Numbered from the stretch's first letter, positions 1-7,728 are shown. The stretch is DNA of 15,439 nt from Sulfuritalea sp. (GCA_022843505.1 JALHNN010000014.1:1-15439); one strand, 5' to 3'. Made by a program: numbers and translations. The notes: generated by a model not told the origin, from the letters alone.

Positions 1-970
1 GCACCTCGCGGGATGGCTTCTGCAGCAGCCGATAAGGCACACCCCAGGGGTGCCAGCGCGCGGCGCCCGAATCCCCGAACAGGCAGACGATGGGCCGCCC
101 GAGGCCGGCGGCGAGGTGGATGGCGCCGCCGTCGGCGCAGATCACAGCAGAGCATTCCGACAAGGCGGCGATCAACTCCGGAAGGCTTAGCGTGGGCCGC
201 GCCTCGACGGTGATCACCGTGTCACCAGCGCCGGCGCGCTGCGTTCCTCCGGAAACTCTTGCCATCAGGTCCCGTGCCTTGGCATCGTCGCCGGGATGCA
301 GCGGATTGTCGTCCGCGCCCGGCGACCAGAGGAGCATGAAGCGGGTAGGCGCCTGTGCCGCAATGGCCTGCATGGATTCCGCAAAACGCTCGAGAGGCCA
401 GCGCTGGGATGGCTTGCGCGCGCTGATGTGCACGCCGACGGTGAGAGTCGGCGCTGGTGCTACGGCGGCCGGGCGCATTACCCGGCAGGATGGCGGCGCG
501 CCGGCTATGCCATACAGGGCGGCGACGCGGAAGACGTCCTCCACCTCGTGTCGTCCGGCGTCGTCCAGCGGCAATGCGACATCCAGCCCGGCGACAGCGC
601 CGAAGCCGATGATGCGTTTCGGCCGCAGCCATTGTGCCTGCCGGAGTACCCGTGGCTGGGGCGAGGTGGTGGCGATGATCACGTCATCGATCGCCATGTC
701 GCGCAGGCGGCGCATCATCTGCAGCCGTCGCCACAGGATGCCTGGCAGCGATTCGCCGTGGCCGCGGTGCTTGGCCTTGGTGTAGACCAGTACCTCGTCA
801 AGGTCGGGATTGCCGGCCAGCACCGGCGCGTTGTAGCTATTGACCAGCGCGCCCAGCCAGCCCGCGGGAAAGCGCCGGCGCAGGGCCGTGATCAGCGGCG
901 TGGTGCACACCAGGTCGCCGATGTTGTCGCGGCGGATGACCAGTATCTTGGGGGCGGGATCGAGGCTCAA
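1..970 (-). CDS. Glycosyltransferase family 9 (heptosyltransferase-like), 3' end outside window
   Basis: An open frame without stops runs from 970 to the left edge and gives 323 residues of a GT9 protein; the C-terminus is missing. GT9 enzymes such as WaaC/WaaF transfer ADP-heptose or related sugars onto the lipopolysaccharide core at the cytoplasmic face of the inner membrane. The N-terminal Rossmann start KILVIRRDNIGD (residues 8-19) and the C-terminal donor-site motif DGGAIHLAAGLG (280-291), followed by IVCLFGDSG and RWHPWG, are characteristic. The visible part is close to full family length, so probably only a few dozen residues are lost. The start is uncertain. TTG at 970 is the only reasonable start near the N-terminal strand, preceded by a weak GGCGAG, and an in-frame stop lies a few codons upstream. 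The start faces apaH across 16 bases. The exact acceptor sugar cannot be told from sequence. Confidence 0.88.
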   Translation of the reverse strand, partial: MSLDPAPKILVIRRDNIGDLVCTTPLITALRRRFPAGWLGALVNSYNAPVLAGNPDLDEVLVYTKAKHRGHGESLPGILWRRLQMMRRLRDMAIDDVIIATTSPQPRVLRQAQWLRPKRIIGFGAVAGLDVALPLDDAGRHEVEDVFRVAALYGIAGAPPSCRVMRPAAVAPAPTLTVGVHISARKPSQRWPLERFAESMQAIAAQAPTRFMLLWSPGADDNPLHPGDDAKARDLMARVSGGTQRAGAGDTVITVEARPTLSLPELIAALSECSAVICADGGAIHLAAGLGRPIVCLFGDSGAARWHPWGVPYRLLQKPSREV

Positions 971-986
971 GTTAAACTCGCCGTCT

Positions 987-1823
987 ATGGCTACCTATGC
1001 AATCGGCGACCTGCAGGGCTGCTTCGACCCGCTGCGACGCCTTCTCGACTATATCAGTTTCGATCCGGCGGCCGACCGCCTCTGGTTCGTCGGCGACCTC
1101 GTCAATCGCGGCCCGGCCTCACTCGAGGTCCTGCGCTTCGTGCGCTCGCTCGGCACAGCGGCCACCGTCGTGCTTGGCAACCACGACCTGCACCTCGTCA
1201 TGCAATCGGCCGGCTACGGCAAGGCGAACAAGGAGGACACCCTGCGGGAGACCCTTGCCGCGCCGGACCGCGATGACCTGATCACCTGGCTGCGTGGCCG
1301 GCCCCTGGTGCATGTCGAGGGCGCCTGGACCATGGTGCATGCCGGTTTGCTGCCGCAATGGTCCGTTGCCAAGGCGCAGGCCTTGTCCGATGAAGTATCG
1401 GCAGCGCTGGTCGCACCGGGCTATCGCGATTTCCTGGCCAACATGTGGGGGTCGGAGCCGGCCGTCTGGAGCGACGAACTTGCGGGCTGGGACCGCCTGC
1501 GCGTGATCGTCAATGCCATGACCCGGATGCGCTACGTCACGGCGGAGGGCGCCATGGAGTTTCGCGCTCTCGGGGCCAAGGCGCCGCCCGGCCAGGGGCC
1601 TGCCGGATGCCTGCCCTGGTTTGACGTGCCCGGCCGCGCCAGCGCGGACCACACCATCATTTGCGGGCACTGGTCCGGCCTGGGGTTCCGCGACCAGCCG
1701 GGACTTCTGGCCCTGGACACCGGCTGCCTGTGGGGCGGCAGCCTCACCGCCGTGCGCCTCGAGGACAGGCGGATATTTCGCCAGCCCTGCCCCGAGTCCG
1801 TGGGGCCGATGGGCTGGGACTGA
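987..1823 (+). CDS. apaH: Symmetrical bis(5'-nucleosyl)-tetraphosphatase ApaH
   Basis: This 278-residue protein, close to the 280 of E. coli ApaH, hydrolyses Ap4A symmetrically to two ADP and so controls dinucleoside polyphosphate alarmones and Np4-type RNA caps. It has the metallophosphoesterase motifs in order: GDLQGC (7-12), GDLVNRGP (36-43), GNHD (64-67), VHAG (117-120) and GHWSGLG (227-233). These supply the di-metal Asp, Asn and His ligands. The ATG at 987 is chosen because the protein then begins MATYAIGDLQGC as the family does; the frame is open further upstream, but that stretch is antisense to the glycosyltransferase. No strong Shine-Dalgarno sequence precedes it. It is not in the usual apaG-apaH arrangement. 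Its promoter must lie within the 5' end of the divergent glycosyltransferase gene. Confidence 0.95.
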   Translation: MATYAIGDLQGCFDPLRRLLDYISFDPAADRLWFVGDLVNRGPASLEVLRFVRSLGTAATVVLGNHDLHLVMQSAGYGKANKEDTLRETLAAPDRDDLITWLRGRPLVHVEGAWTMVHAGLLPQWSVAKAQALSDEVSAALVAPGYRDFLANMWGSEPAVWSDELAGWDRLRVIVNAMTRMRYVTAEGAMEFRALGAKAPPGQGPAGCLPWFDVPGRASADHTIICGHWSGLGFRDQPGLLALDTGCLWGGSLTAVRLEDRRIFRQPCPESVGPMGWD

Positions 1824-1835
1824 GCCGCGGGCAAC

Positions 1836-1862
1836 TGCCGATGGCTTCGACAGCCATCGGCA
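1836..1862. repeat. Perfect 11-bp inverted repeat (hairpin) after apaH
   Basis: TGCCGATGGCT and its exact complement AGCCATCGGCA flank a 5-base loop, 12 bases after the apaH stop. It can fold on either strand. No T-run follows on either side, so it is not a classic intrinsic terminator. It may protect mRNA ends, or end transcription between the convergent apaH and slyB-like genes with the help of a factor. Confidence 0.7.
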
Positions 1863-1871
1863 AATCATGGA

Positions 1872-1973
1872 GCGCTCGTACCCTTTGTCCATTGGCGAGC
1901 AAGCTCGGCCCGCCCCCCTTTGCCCCCCTCGCGGGGGGTTCCCCATTGGCTCGCTGCGCTCGATTCACGAGCG
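1872..1973. repeat. GC-rich REP-like intergenic element with nested repeats
   Basis: The stretch between two convergent genes holds CCATTGGC twice (1889-1896 and 1943-1950) and GCGCTCG twice (1872-1878 and 1956-1962). It also holds GCGAGC (1895-1900) against its complement GCTCGC (1949-1954), and at the centre C6-TCGC-G6 (1923-1938). The nested symmetry suggests a large cruciform or hairpin with a six-pair G/C core. It codes for nothing convincing. The layout resembles dispersed REP-like elements in other proteobacteria, but copy number cannot be judged from one window. Confidence 0.5.
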
Positions 1974-1992
1974 ACGTCTTCTGCGTTTTGCG

Positions 1993-2448
1993 CTAATGCG
2001 ATACCCGCGTGGCTCCGCCGCCCGACAACACGCGCACCCGCTCGCCGGGGCGGAAGCTCTCGTCGGCTTCCTGGGTGACGGCGATGATCTGACCGCTGTC
2101 GAGCTTGATGGTGATCTCGAGGCCGTCCTTCTTGGAGGCCCGTTCTTCGATCGCCTGTCCGGCGACGCCGCCGAGCACGGCGCCGAGCACCGAGCCCACG
2201 GTCTGGCCCTTGCCCTGGCCGAGGTTGCTGCCGGCGACACCGCCGATCACGCCGCCGGCAACGGTGCCGACGCCGGATTGCGTACCTTCGATGGTGACGG
2301 TGCGCACGGATTCCACCACCCCCATGCGCACGTTCATCTCGCCGCGGGTCTGCGAGCGGGAATAGGCCGAGCCCGACTGGCTGCCGGCGCACGCCGCCAG
2401 CAGCAGTGCCGCCAGAGCGGCGGCGCAGATCGAGATGGTTCTGTTCAT
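1993..2448 (-). CDS. SlyB/Pcp-like glycine-zipper outer-membrane lipoprotein
   Basis: The 151-residue product has a lipoprotein signal peptide with lipobox LAAC; Cys20 is the lipidated residue and the following Ala is compatible with outer-membrane sorting. Residues of about 65-110 are rich in GxxxG-type repeats (for example GGVIGGVAGSNLG and GSVLGAVLGGVAG), the glycine-zipper 2TM pattern of the SlyB/Pcp family. A C-terminal beta-rich segment includes ITIKLDSGQIIAV and the GERVRVL motif common in this family. Such proteins stabilise the outer membrane, and SlyB in enterobacteria belongs to the PhoP regulon; no PhoP box was recognised here. The start is supported by AGGAGA about nine bases upstream. 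It lies 15 bases after the PfkB-kinase gene and is probably the last gene of the run. The family is clear; the exact role is inferred. Confidence 0.88.
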   Translation of the reverse strand: MNRTISICAAALAALLLAACAGSQSGSAYSRSQTRGEMNVRMGVVESVRTVTIEGTQSGVGTVAGGVIGGVAGSNLGQGKGQTVGSVLGAVLGGVAGQAIEERASKKDGLEITIKLDSGQIIAVTQEADESFRPGERVRVLSGGGATRVSH

Positions 2449-2463
2449 CGTTTCACTCTCCTG

Positions 2464-3396
2464 TCAGAGATTCTCTCCGAACGCCGTGCGGTAGCGCCCG
2501 GCGATTTCCTCATGCGTCAGCTTGTGGTTCTGGCCGCCGCGATGGGCGATCTTGATCGATCCCATCAGCGAGGCGAGTCGGCCGATCTTGTCCCACTCCC
2601 AGCGCTTGCCGATGCCATACAGCAAACCGGCGCGGTAGGCATCGCCGCAACCGGTCGGGTCGATCAGGTTTTCCGGGGGCGCCACCGGGATGTCGATGCG
2701 CCGCCCCGCCGTGTAGATCTGCGACCCGTTGCCGCCGAGCGTGACCACCAGCGCCCTGACTTCCTCGGCCAGCCGCTCCAGCGGCAAGCCGGTGCGCTCG
2801 GTCAGCAGCTTGGCTTCGTAGTCATTGACCGTGCAGAAGTCGGCTAGTTTCAGGAAGGCCATCAGTTCCGGGCCGTCGAACATCGGCAGGCCCTGGCCGG
2901 GGTCGAAGACGAAGGGGATGCCGGCGGCCTTGAATTCCCTCGCATGCTGCAGCATGCCGTCGCGCCCGTCGGGCGAAACGATGCCGAGGCCGACATCCTT
3001 CGCGTCCGCGACCCTGTTCTGGTGCGAATGGGTCATCGCCCCCGGATGGAAGGCGGTGATCTGGTTGTCGTCGAGGTCGGTGGTGATGAAGGCCTGGGCG
3101 GTGAAGCTGCCCTGTACTTCGCGCACGTGGCTGGCATCCAGGCCCAGCTGCTTCAGGCGGTGCATGTAGGGCGCGCTGTCGTCGCCGACGGTGGCCATGA
3201 TCAGCGGCTCGCCGCCGAGCAGCTTCAGGTTGTAGGCGATGTTGCCGGCGCAGCCGCCGAACTCGCGGCGCATGTCGGGCACGAGGAAGGCGACGTTGAG
3301 GATGTGGATCTGCTCCGGCAGGATGTGGTTCTTGAAGCGGTCGCCGAACACCATGATGGTGTCGTAGGCCATGGAGCCGCAGATGAGTGTCTTCAT
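2464..3396 (-). CDS. PfkB-family kinase, adenosine-kinase-like
   Basis: A 310-residue ribokinase/PfkB-fold kinase. It starts MKTLICGSMAYDTIMVF and carries the substrate-side motif GGCAGN (47-52) and the ATP/anion-hole signature DPTGCGDAYRAG (246-257), with catalytic Asp252. The N-terminal region reads like the bacterial group usually annotated as adenosine kinase (ATP + adenosine to AMP + ADP), but PfkB substrates cannot be settled from sequence. The frame is open 23 codons further upstream, which would overlap the DUF3426 gene. ATG at 3396 is preferred because the fold begins there and the gap to the upstream gene is then 16 bases. It lies between the DUF3426 and SlyB-like genes in the same transcription run, which gives no clear hint of substrate. 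No truncation is seen. Confidence 0.87.
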   Translation of the reverse strand: MKTLICGSMAYDTIMVFGDRFKNHILPEQIHILNVAFLVPDMRREFGGCAGNIAYNLKLLGGEPLIMATVGDDSAPYMHRLKQLGLDASHVREVQGSFTAQAFITTDLDDNQITAFHPGAMTHSHQNRVADAKDVGLGIVSPDGRDGMLQHAREFKAAGIPFVFDPGQGLPMFDGPELMAFLKLADFCTVNDYEAKLLTERTGLPLERLAEEVRALVVTLGGNGSQIYTAGRRIDIPVAPPENLIDPTGCGDAYRAGLLYGIGKRWEWDKIGRLASLMGSIKIAHRGGQNHKLTHEEIAGRYRTAFGENL

Positions 3397-3412
3397 GGGG
3401 TCTTTCGCAATC

Positions 3413-4414
3413 TCAGGGATAGAAGATGTAAAGGCGGTAGCCGCTGGCCGGCAGGTCGCCGGCATCCAGCGTCATGGCCACGGCCAGGTCGGCGTTCGGC
3501 GCCATGCCGCTGGTGATGAGCGTTCCGCGCCGCAGGTATTGGTCGGGGCTCAGGACCTTGCGCACGATGGCCTTGTCCGCGGTGTCGGTGAGCGTCAGTT
3601 CGAGGTGGGGAAACTGCTGGGCAAAGGGGGCGCGGTTTTTCAGCGTGGCGGTGAGCGCCAGGCGACCCTTTTGTGTCGGATCGGGGTGCAGGTCGGAGGA
3701 CTCGATGCCGACCAGCGCCACCTTGGCCGGCAACGCGACTTCGCAACCCAGATATTCACAGGCGGCAAGCAGCAGCGGCCGCGATTCGGGCCAGAGCACG
3801 GCCAGCTCCACCCGGTAGGTCAGCATGGCCTGCAGGCCCAGCGCGAAGAGGGCCAGCAGGCCGCCGATCGCCCAGGGCCAGCGTCGCGGTGGCGGCGGCT
3901 CGTTGAAGCTTTCGTCCCAGGGCGCGGACTCTTCCTCCCGATGCGCAGGCGGCTTTTCGGCAATTGTCGGATCCCCGGCGGTGGTGATCGCGACCGGCAG
4001 GATGCTGTTCTCGGGGACGGGCGGCGACTCCGCCGCTGGCGAATCGACGGGGTTTGGCTCCGGTGTTGGCGCTTCGAGATTTCCTGCAGGAATTTCCGCC
4101 GGCGCATGGTCGGAAGCCGGCAGAGCACCTTCAGTCTCCCTCTCCATGACTTCGGCGACGGGGGCCGGCGTTTGTTCCGCACCCTCAAAAGTCGGCGCCG
4201 GGGGGACGGCGATTTCTTCCTTGGAGGCGGAAAGCGCTGCCGGTTCAGGTGGAGGGGGCGGCGGCGCGATGACCAGCGGCGGCTCTTCGATCAGCGTGTC
4301 GAGCGCGTTGAAGACATGCTGGCATTCGCCGCAGCGTACGCGGCCGGCGCGCTGCTTGAGCTGCTCGGCGGTGACGCGGAAATGTGTCGCGCAGGACGGG
4401 CAGCGCGTCAGCAT
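3413..4414 (-). CDS. Zinc-ribbon / DUF3426 single-pass membrane protein
   Basis: The 333-residue protein has three parts. Residues 1-36 form an MJ0042-type zinc ribbon with Cys5, Cys8, Cys28 and Cys31 (CPSC and CGEC knuckles). Residues of about 45-178 are a disordered Pro/Ala/Glu-rich linker. A transmembrane helix at about 180-198 is followed by a DUF3426 domain (about 205-333). The layout predicts a cytoplasmic zinc ribbon tethered by a long linker to a domain outside the membrane. Its function is unknown, although the gene is commonly found next to prmA in betaproteobacteria. Its ATG overlaps the prmA stop by seven bases (ATGCTGA), which suggests translational coupling. The PfkB kinase gene follows after 16 bases. 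Confidence 0.88.
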   Translation of the reverse strand: MLTRCPSCATHFRVTAEQLKQRAGRVRCGECQHVFNALDTLIEEPPLVIAPPPPPPEPAALSASKEEIAVPPAPTFEGAEQTPAPVAEVMERETEGALPASDHAPAEIPAGNLEAPTPEPNPVDSPAAESPPVPENSILPVAITTAGDPTIAEKPPAHREEESAPWDESFNEPPPPRRWPWAIGGLLALFALGLQAMLTYRVELAVLWPESRPLLLAACEYLGCEVALPAKVALVGIESSDLHPDPTQKGRLALTATLKNRAPFAQQFPHLELTLTDTADKAIVRKVLSPDQYLRRGTLITSGMAPNADLAVAMTLDAGDLPASGYRLYIFYP

Positions 4415-5319
4415 CGGCGTCCCTCCAGGCGCACCCAGCCATCCCGTTCGGCGCCGACCTCGAGCGCTATCAACGGCGCATAGGCATCGATCACCTGCTG
4501 CGCCTGCGTCGCCAGCACGCCGGCCAGCGCGATGCGTCCGCCGGGAGCGACGCGACCCGCGAGCAAGGGTGCCAGTACGCAGAGCGGGTTGGTCAGGATA
4601 TTGGCTACCACGATGTCGAATTCTTCTGCCAGTGCGTCCTTCGAATGCCGCAGCTGCAGCGTGACTTCATTGCGGGCGGCGTTGTCGCGCGCGGCGACGA
4701 GTGCGTTGTCGTCGATGTCGACGCCGAGCACGGTTCCGGCTCCCAGCCTGGCGGCGGCAATGCCGAGTATGCCCGAGCCGCAGCCGTAGTCGAGGACCCT
4801 AAGTTGGGTCCCGGCGCCGCCGCGCAGGGAGTCGCTGAGCCACTGCAGGCAAAGGAAGGTCGTGGGGTGCGAGCCGGTGCCGAAGGCGAGGCCGGGGTCG
4901 AGCACCAGGCTCACGGCGTCCGGATCGGGGGCGGCATGCCAGGAGGGCACGATCCACAGGCGCTCATTGATGCGGATCGGATCGAATTGGGCCTGGGTCA
5001 GGCGCACCCAATCCTGCTCCTCGACATCTTCGAGCTTGATCTCCGGCAGGTCGCTGATGCCGGCCTCCGCTGTCGCGGTGGCGATCCGCCCGAGCAGATC
5101 GGGTGCCGGATCGAACAGGGCGACCACGCGGCTTTCAGTCCACAACGGGGTTGCCGGCATGCCGCCGGAACCGTCCGGCTCGCCGAACTGCGGCGTTTCC
5201 AGCTCGGTGCCGGCCAGGGCGTCTTCGACGCTCACCGAGATCGCGCCGGCGGCCATCAGCGCATCGGAGAGCGCTTCCGCATGGGTAGCGTCGGTTTCCA
5301 GGGCGACGCTGACCCACAT
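4408..5319 (-). CDS. prmA: Ribosomal protein L11 methyltransferase PrmA
   Basis: A 303-residue class I SAM-dependent methyltransferase that trimethylates several amino groups of ribosomal protein L11. The N-terminal L11-recognition domain begins at MWVSVALETD. The PrmA hallmark DPGLAFGTGSHPTT lies at 141-154, SAM motif I as VLDYGCGSGILG at 175-186, the acidic strand end GVDID at 199-203, and the catalytic-loop motif VVANILTNPL at 237-246. Length is slightly above the usual 293-300. The start is four bases after the accC stop, so translation is probably coupled to accC. Position after accB-accC is a conserved arrangement in betaproteobacteria. No oddities are seen. Confidence 0.96.
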   Translation of the reverse strand: MWVSVALETDATHAEALSDALMAAGAISVSVEDALAGTELETPQFGEPDGSGGMPATPLWTESRVVALFDPAPDLLGRIATATAEAGISDLPEIKLEDVEEQDWVRLTQAQFDPIRINERLWIVPSWHAAPDPDAVSLVLDPGLAFGTGSHPTTFLCLQWLSDSLRGGAGTQLRVLDYGCGSGILGIAAARLGAGTVLGVDIDDNALVAARDNAARNEVTLQLRHSKDALAEEFDIVVANILTNPLCVLAPLLAGRVAPGGRIALAGVLATQAQQVIDAYAPLIALEVGAERDGWVRLEGRRC

Positions 5320-5323
5320 CCGC

Positions 5324-6688
5324 CTATTTTCCCTTGGTGGCCTCGCTCTTGGCGGCGAGCTTTTCTTCGAGGTAGTGGATGCTGGTGCCGCCCTTGATGA
5401 AGCGCTGATCGAGCATCAGTTCCTGATGCAGCGGGATGTTGGTCTTGATGCCATCAACCATCATCTCCGAGAGCGCGATGCGCATCCGCCGGATGGCCTG
5501 CTCCCGGGTATCGCCGTAAGCGATCACTTTCCCGATCATCGAGTCATAGTGGGGCGGCACGGTATAGCCGGAATAGGCGTGGGAATCAACGCGGATGCCG
5601 GGGCCGCCAGGCGGATGCCAGTTGGTGATCTTGCCCGGCGAAGGAGTGAACTTGAACGGGTCTTCGGCATTGATGCGGCATTCGACGGCATGGCCGCGCA
5701 GTTCGACATCGCGTTGGCGGAACCAGAGCTTCTCGCCGGCGGCGATGCGGATCTGGGCCTGGACGATGTCGATGCCGGTGATCAGTTCGGTCACCGGGTG
5801 CTCGACCTGGACCCGGGTGTTCATTTCGATGAAAAAGAACTCGCCGTTTTCGTAGAGGAACTCGAAGGTGCCGGCGCCGCGGTAATTGATTCTGCGGCAG
5901 GCCTCGGCGCAGCGGTCGCCGACGCGGGCCAGCACGCGCCGGTTGATGTCCGGCGCCGGGGCCTCCTCGATCACCTTCTGGTGGCGGCGCTGCATCGAGC
6001 AGTCGCGTTCGCCGAGGTAGACCGAGTTGCGGAAGGAGTCCGAGAGCACCTGGATTTCGACGTGGCGCGGATTCTCGAGGAACTTCTCCATGTACACCGT
6101 CGGATTGTTGAAGGCGGCGCCGGCCTCGCTGCGCGTCATGTTGACCGCATTGATCAGTGCGGCTTCGGTATGCACCACGCGCATGCCGCGCCCGCCGCCG
6201 CCGCCGGCGGCCTTGATGATCACCGGGTAGCCCACGGTGCGGGCGATCTTGATGATTTCCTTGGGATCGTCGGGCAGGGCGCCATCGGAGCCGGGCACGC
6301 AGGGAACGCCGGCGGCCTTCATGGCGTCCTTGGCGCTGACCTTGTCGCCCATCAGGCGGATGGTTTCCGGCCGCGGGCCGATGAAGGCGAAACCGGATTT
6401 CTCGACGCGCTCGCCGAAATCGGCGTTCTCAGACAGGAAGCCGTAGCCGGGGTGGATCGCCTCGGCGTCGGTGACTTCGGCCGCGGAGATGATGGCCGGA
6501 ATGTTGAGGTAGCTCTGGCTCGACGGCGCCGGGCCGATGCAGACCGACTCGTCGGCCAGCTTGACGTACTTCGCTTCGGTATCCGCTTCCGAATGCACGG
6601 CAACCGTGCGCACGCCGAGTTCGCGGCAGGCGCGCAGGATGCGCAGGGCTATCTCACCCCGGTTTGCGATTAGAACCTTGCCGAACAT
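5324..6688 (-). CDS. accC: Biotin carboxylase subunit of acetyl-CoA carboxylase
   Basis: The 454-residue enzyme carboxylates biotin on AccB with ATP and bicarbonate, the first half-reaction of malonyl-CoA synthesis for fatty acids. Numbering from ATG at 6688 matches E. coli AccC residue for residue at the active site: Lys116, Lys159, the glycine-rich ATP lid GGGGGRGM (162-169), His209, Lys238, Glu276, Glu288, Asn290, Arg292 and Glu296. The open frame extends 43 codons further upstream into accB, but MFGKVLIANRGEIALRIL is the family start. The gene follows accB with only two bases between stop and start (TGA GC ATG), typical of coupled stoichiometric expression. No changes in key residues were seen. 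Confidence 0.98.
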   Translation of the reverse strand: MFGKVLIANRGEIALRILRACRELGVRTVAVHSEADTEAKYVKLADESVCIGPAPSSQSYLNIPAIISAAEVTDAEAIHPGYGFLSENADFGERVEKSGFAFIGPRPETIRLMGDKVSAKDAMKAAGVPCVPGSDGALPDDPKEIIKIARTVGYPVIIKAAGGGGGRGMRVVHTEAALINAVNMTRSEAGAAFNNPTVYMEKFLENPRHVEIQVLSDSFRNSVYLGERDCSMQRRHQKVIEEAPAPDINRRVLARVGDRCAEACRRINYRGAGTFEFLYENGEFFFIEMNTRVQVEHPVTELITGIDIVQAQIRIAAGEKLWFRQRDVELRGHAVECRINAEDPFKFTPSPGKITNWHPPGGPGIRVDSHAYSGYTVPPHYDSMIGKVIAYGDTREQAIRRMRIALSEMMVDGIKTNIPLHQELMLDQRFIKGGTSIHYLEEKLAAKSEATKGK

Positions 6689-6690
6689 GC

Positions 6691-7149
6691 TCAGCCGATC
6701 ACGAACATGGACTGTCCGTACTCCACCGCCTGGCCGTTTTCGACCTGGATTGCCTTGATCACGCCGGAAATATCGGCCTCGATTTCGTTCATCAGCTTCA
6801 TCGCCTCGATCACGCACAGCGTGTCGCCGGCCTTGACGGCCTGTCCGACCTCGACGAAGGGGGAGGCATCCGGACTGCTGGCACGATAGAAGGTGCCGAC
6901 CATGGGCGCCTTGACGATATGGCCCTCGGACTGGACCGGAGCAGGCTCGGCTGGCGCGGAAGTCGGCGCTGGCGCCACGGCGACCGGTGCTGCCGGCGCG
7001 GCGACGGGCATGCTTACCACCGTGGTGGCCGGGGCAGCCGTCAGGTGCTTGGCGATGCGGATTTTTTCCTCGCCCTCGCTGATTTCGAGCTCGGAAATGC
7101 CCGAGTTCTGCACGAGGTCGATCAGGGTCTTGAGTTTTCTCAGGTCCAT
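6691..7149 (-). CDS. accB: Biotin carboxyl carrier protein of acetyl-CoA carboxylase
   Basis: A 152-residue BCCP. The N-terminal segment MDLRKLKTLIDLVQNSGISE is typical of AccB. Residues of about 38-75 form an Ala/Pro-rich flexible linker, and residues of about 76-152 form the biotinyl domain. The biotinylation site is EAMKLMNEI with Lys118; Leu replaces the first Met of the usual post-lysine pair, a common variant. APMVGTFY (81-88) is also characteristic. The frame is open 14 codons upstream of the chosen ATG, but the family start is MDLRK. It lies 52 bases after aroQ and two bases before accC, matching the classic aroQ-accB-accC neighbourhood. AccB often autoregulates its operon in E. coli; nothing in this sequence shows that here. 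Confidence 0.97.
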   Translation of the reverse strand: MDLRKLKTLIDLVQNSGISELEISEGEEKIRIAKHLTAAPATTVVSMPVAAPAAPVAVAPAPTSAPAEPAPVQSEGHIVKAPMVGTFYRASSPDASPFVEVGQAVKAGDTLCVIEAMKLMNEIEADISGVIKAIQVENGQAVEYGQSMFVIG

Positions 7150-7201
7150 GGGGGCTCCTAAAACGAAATGGATCGGCGGCGGCGGCCGCAAGACGGAAGC
7201 T

Positions 7202-7690
7202 TCAGGCGTCCCGCAGGCGGGCGAGCGCGGCTTCCAGCGCGAGTTCGTAGCCCTGGGCCCCGAGACCGGAGATCAGGCCAACGGCAATGTCCGAAAAATA
7301 GGAATGACTGCGGAAAGGCTCCCGCGCATGAACATTGGACAAATGGACTTCGATGAAAGGTATCGCCACCGCCGCCAACGCATCGCGCAGGGCGACGCTG
7401 GTGTGGGTATAGGCGGCGGGATTGATGATGATGAAGCGCACCCCCTGATCGCGCGCGGACTGAACACGGTCGATCAGCTCGCCCTCGTGGTTGCTCTGGA
7501 AGCTTTCCAGCCGGATACCCGCCGCCTTCGCCCGGGCGGACATCGCGGCGTGGATGCTGGCCAGCGTGGTCCGCCCGTAGATCTCCGGCTCGCGGCTGCC
7601 CAGCAGGTTCAGATTCGGTCCGTGAAGGACCAGGATGCTTGCCCCAGCGTTCTGGTCCGCCTGGGCTTTGGTGCGCGTTTGCTTCGTCAT
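7202..7690 (-). CDS. aroQ: Type II 3-dehydroquinate dehydratase
   Basis: The 162-residue protein catalyses dehydration of 3-dehydroquinate to 3-dehydroshikimate in the shikimate pathway. Family motifs are VLHGPNLNLLG (21-31), the lid with Arg33 and catalytic Tyr38 (GSREPEIYG), FIIINPAAYTHTS (87-99) with catalytic His96, and EVHLSNVHAREPFR (114-127). From the first strand onward it is ordinary in length, but about 17 extra residues precede that strand. There is no better internal start and no clear Shine-Dalgarno sequence for ATG 7690, so the true N-terminus is slightly uncertain. Its position directly before accB is a widely conserved arrangement. Confidence 0.96.
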   Translation of the reverse strand: MTKQTRTKAQADQNAGASILVLHGPNLNLLGSREPEIYGRTTLASIHAAMSARAKAAGIRLESFQSNHEGELIDRVQSARDQGVRFIIINPAAYTHTSVALRDALAAVAIPFIEVHLSNVHAREPFRSHSYFSDIAVGLISGLGAQGYELALEAALARLRDA

Positions 7691-7728
7691 GAGTGCAAGT
7701 TTGCCGCAAATAGGTGGGGTTTGTCCAG

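Noticed and set aside
840..986. Upstream extension of the apaH frame
   Set aside because: The extra 49 residues are antisense to the glycosyltransferase, and ApaH proteins start at MATYAIGD.
1836..1862. Intrinsic terminator of apaH
   Set aside because: The stem is perfect, but no T-run follows on either strand, so it is listed as a hairpin repeat only.
1621..2847. 408-codon open frame on the plus strand across apaH, the gap and the slyB-like gene
   Set aside because: It crosses a repeat-rich intergenic gap and overlaps convincing genes on both strands; composition is that of a shadow frame.
3371..4483. 370-codon open frame on the plus strand
   Set aside because: It is antisense to the DUF3426 gene, which has the four zinc cysteines, a membrane helix and a coupled start.
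4862..6673. 603-codon open frame on the plus strand
   Set aside because: It is antisense to prmA and accC, which match their families residue by residue; it arises from the high-GC codon bias and has no recognisable domain.
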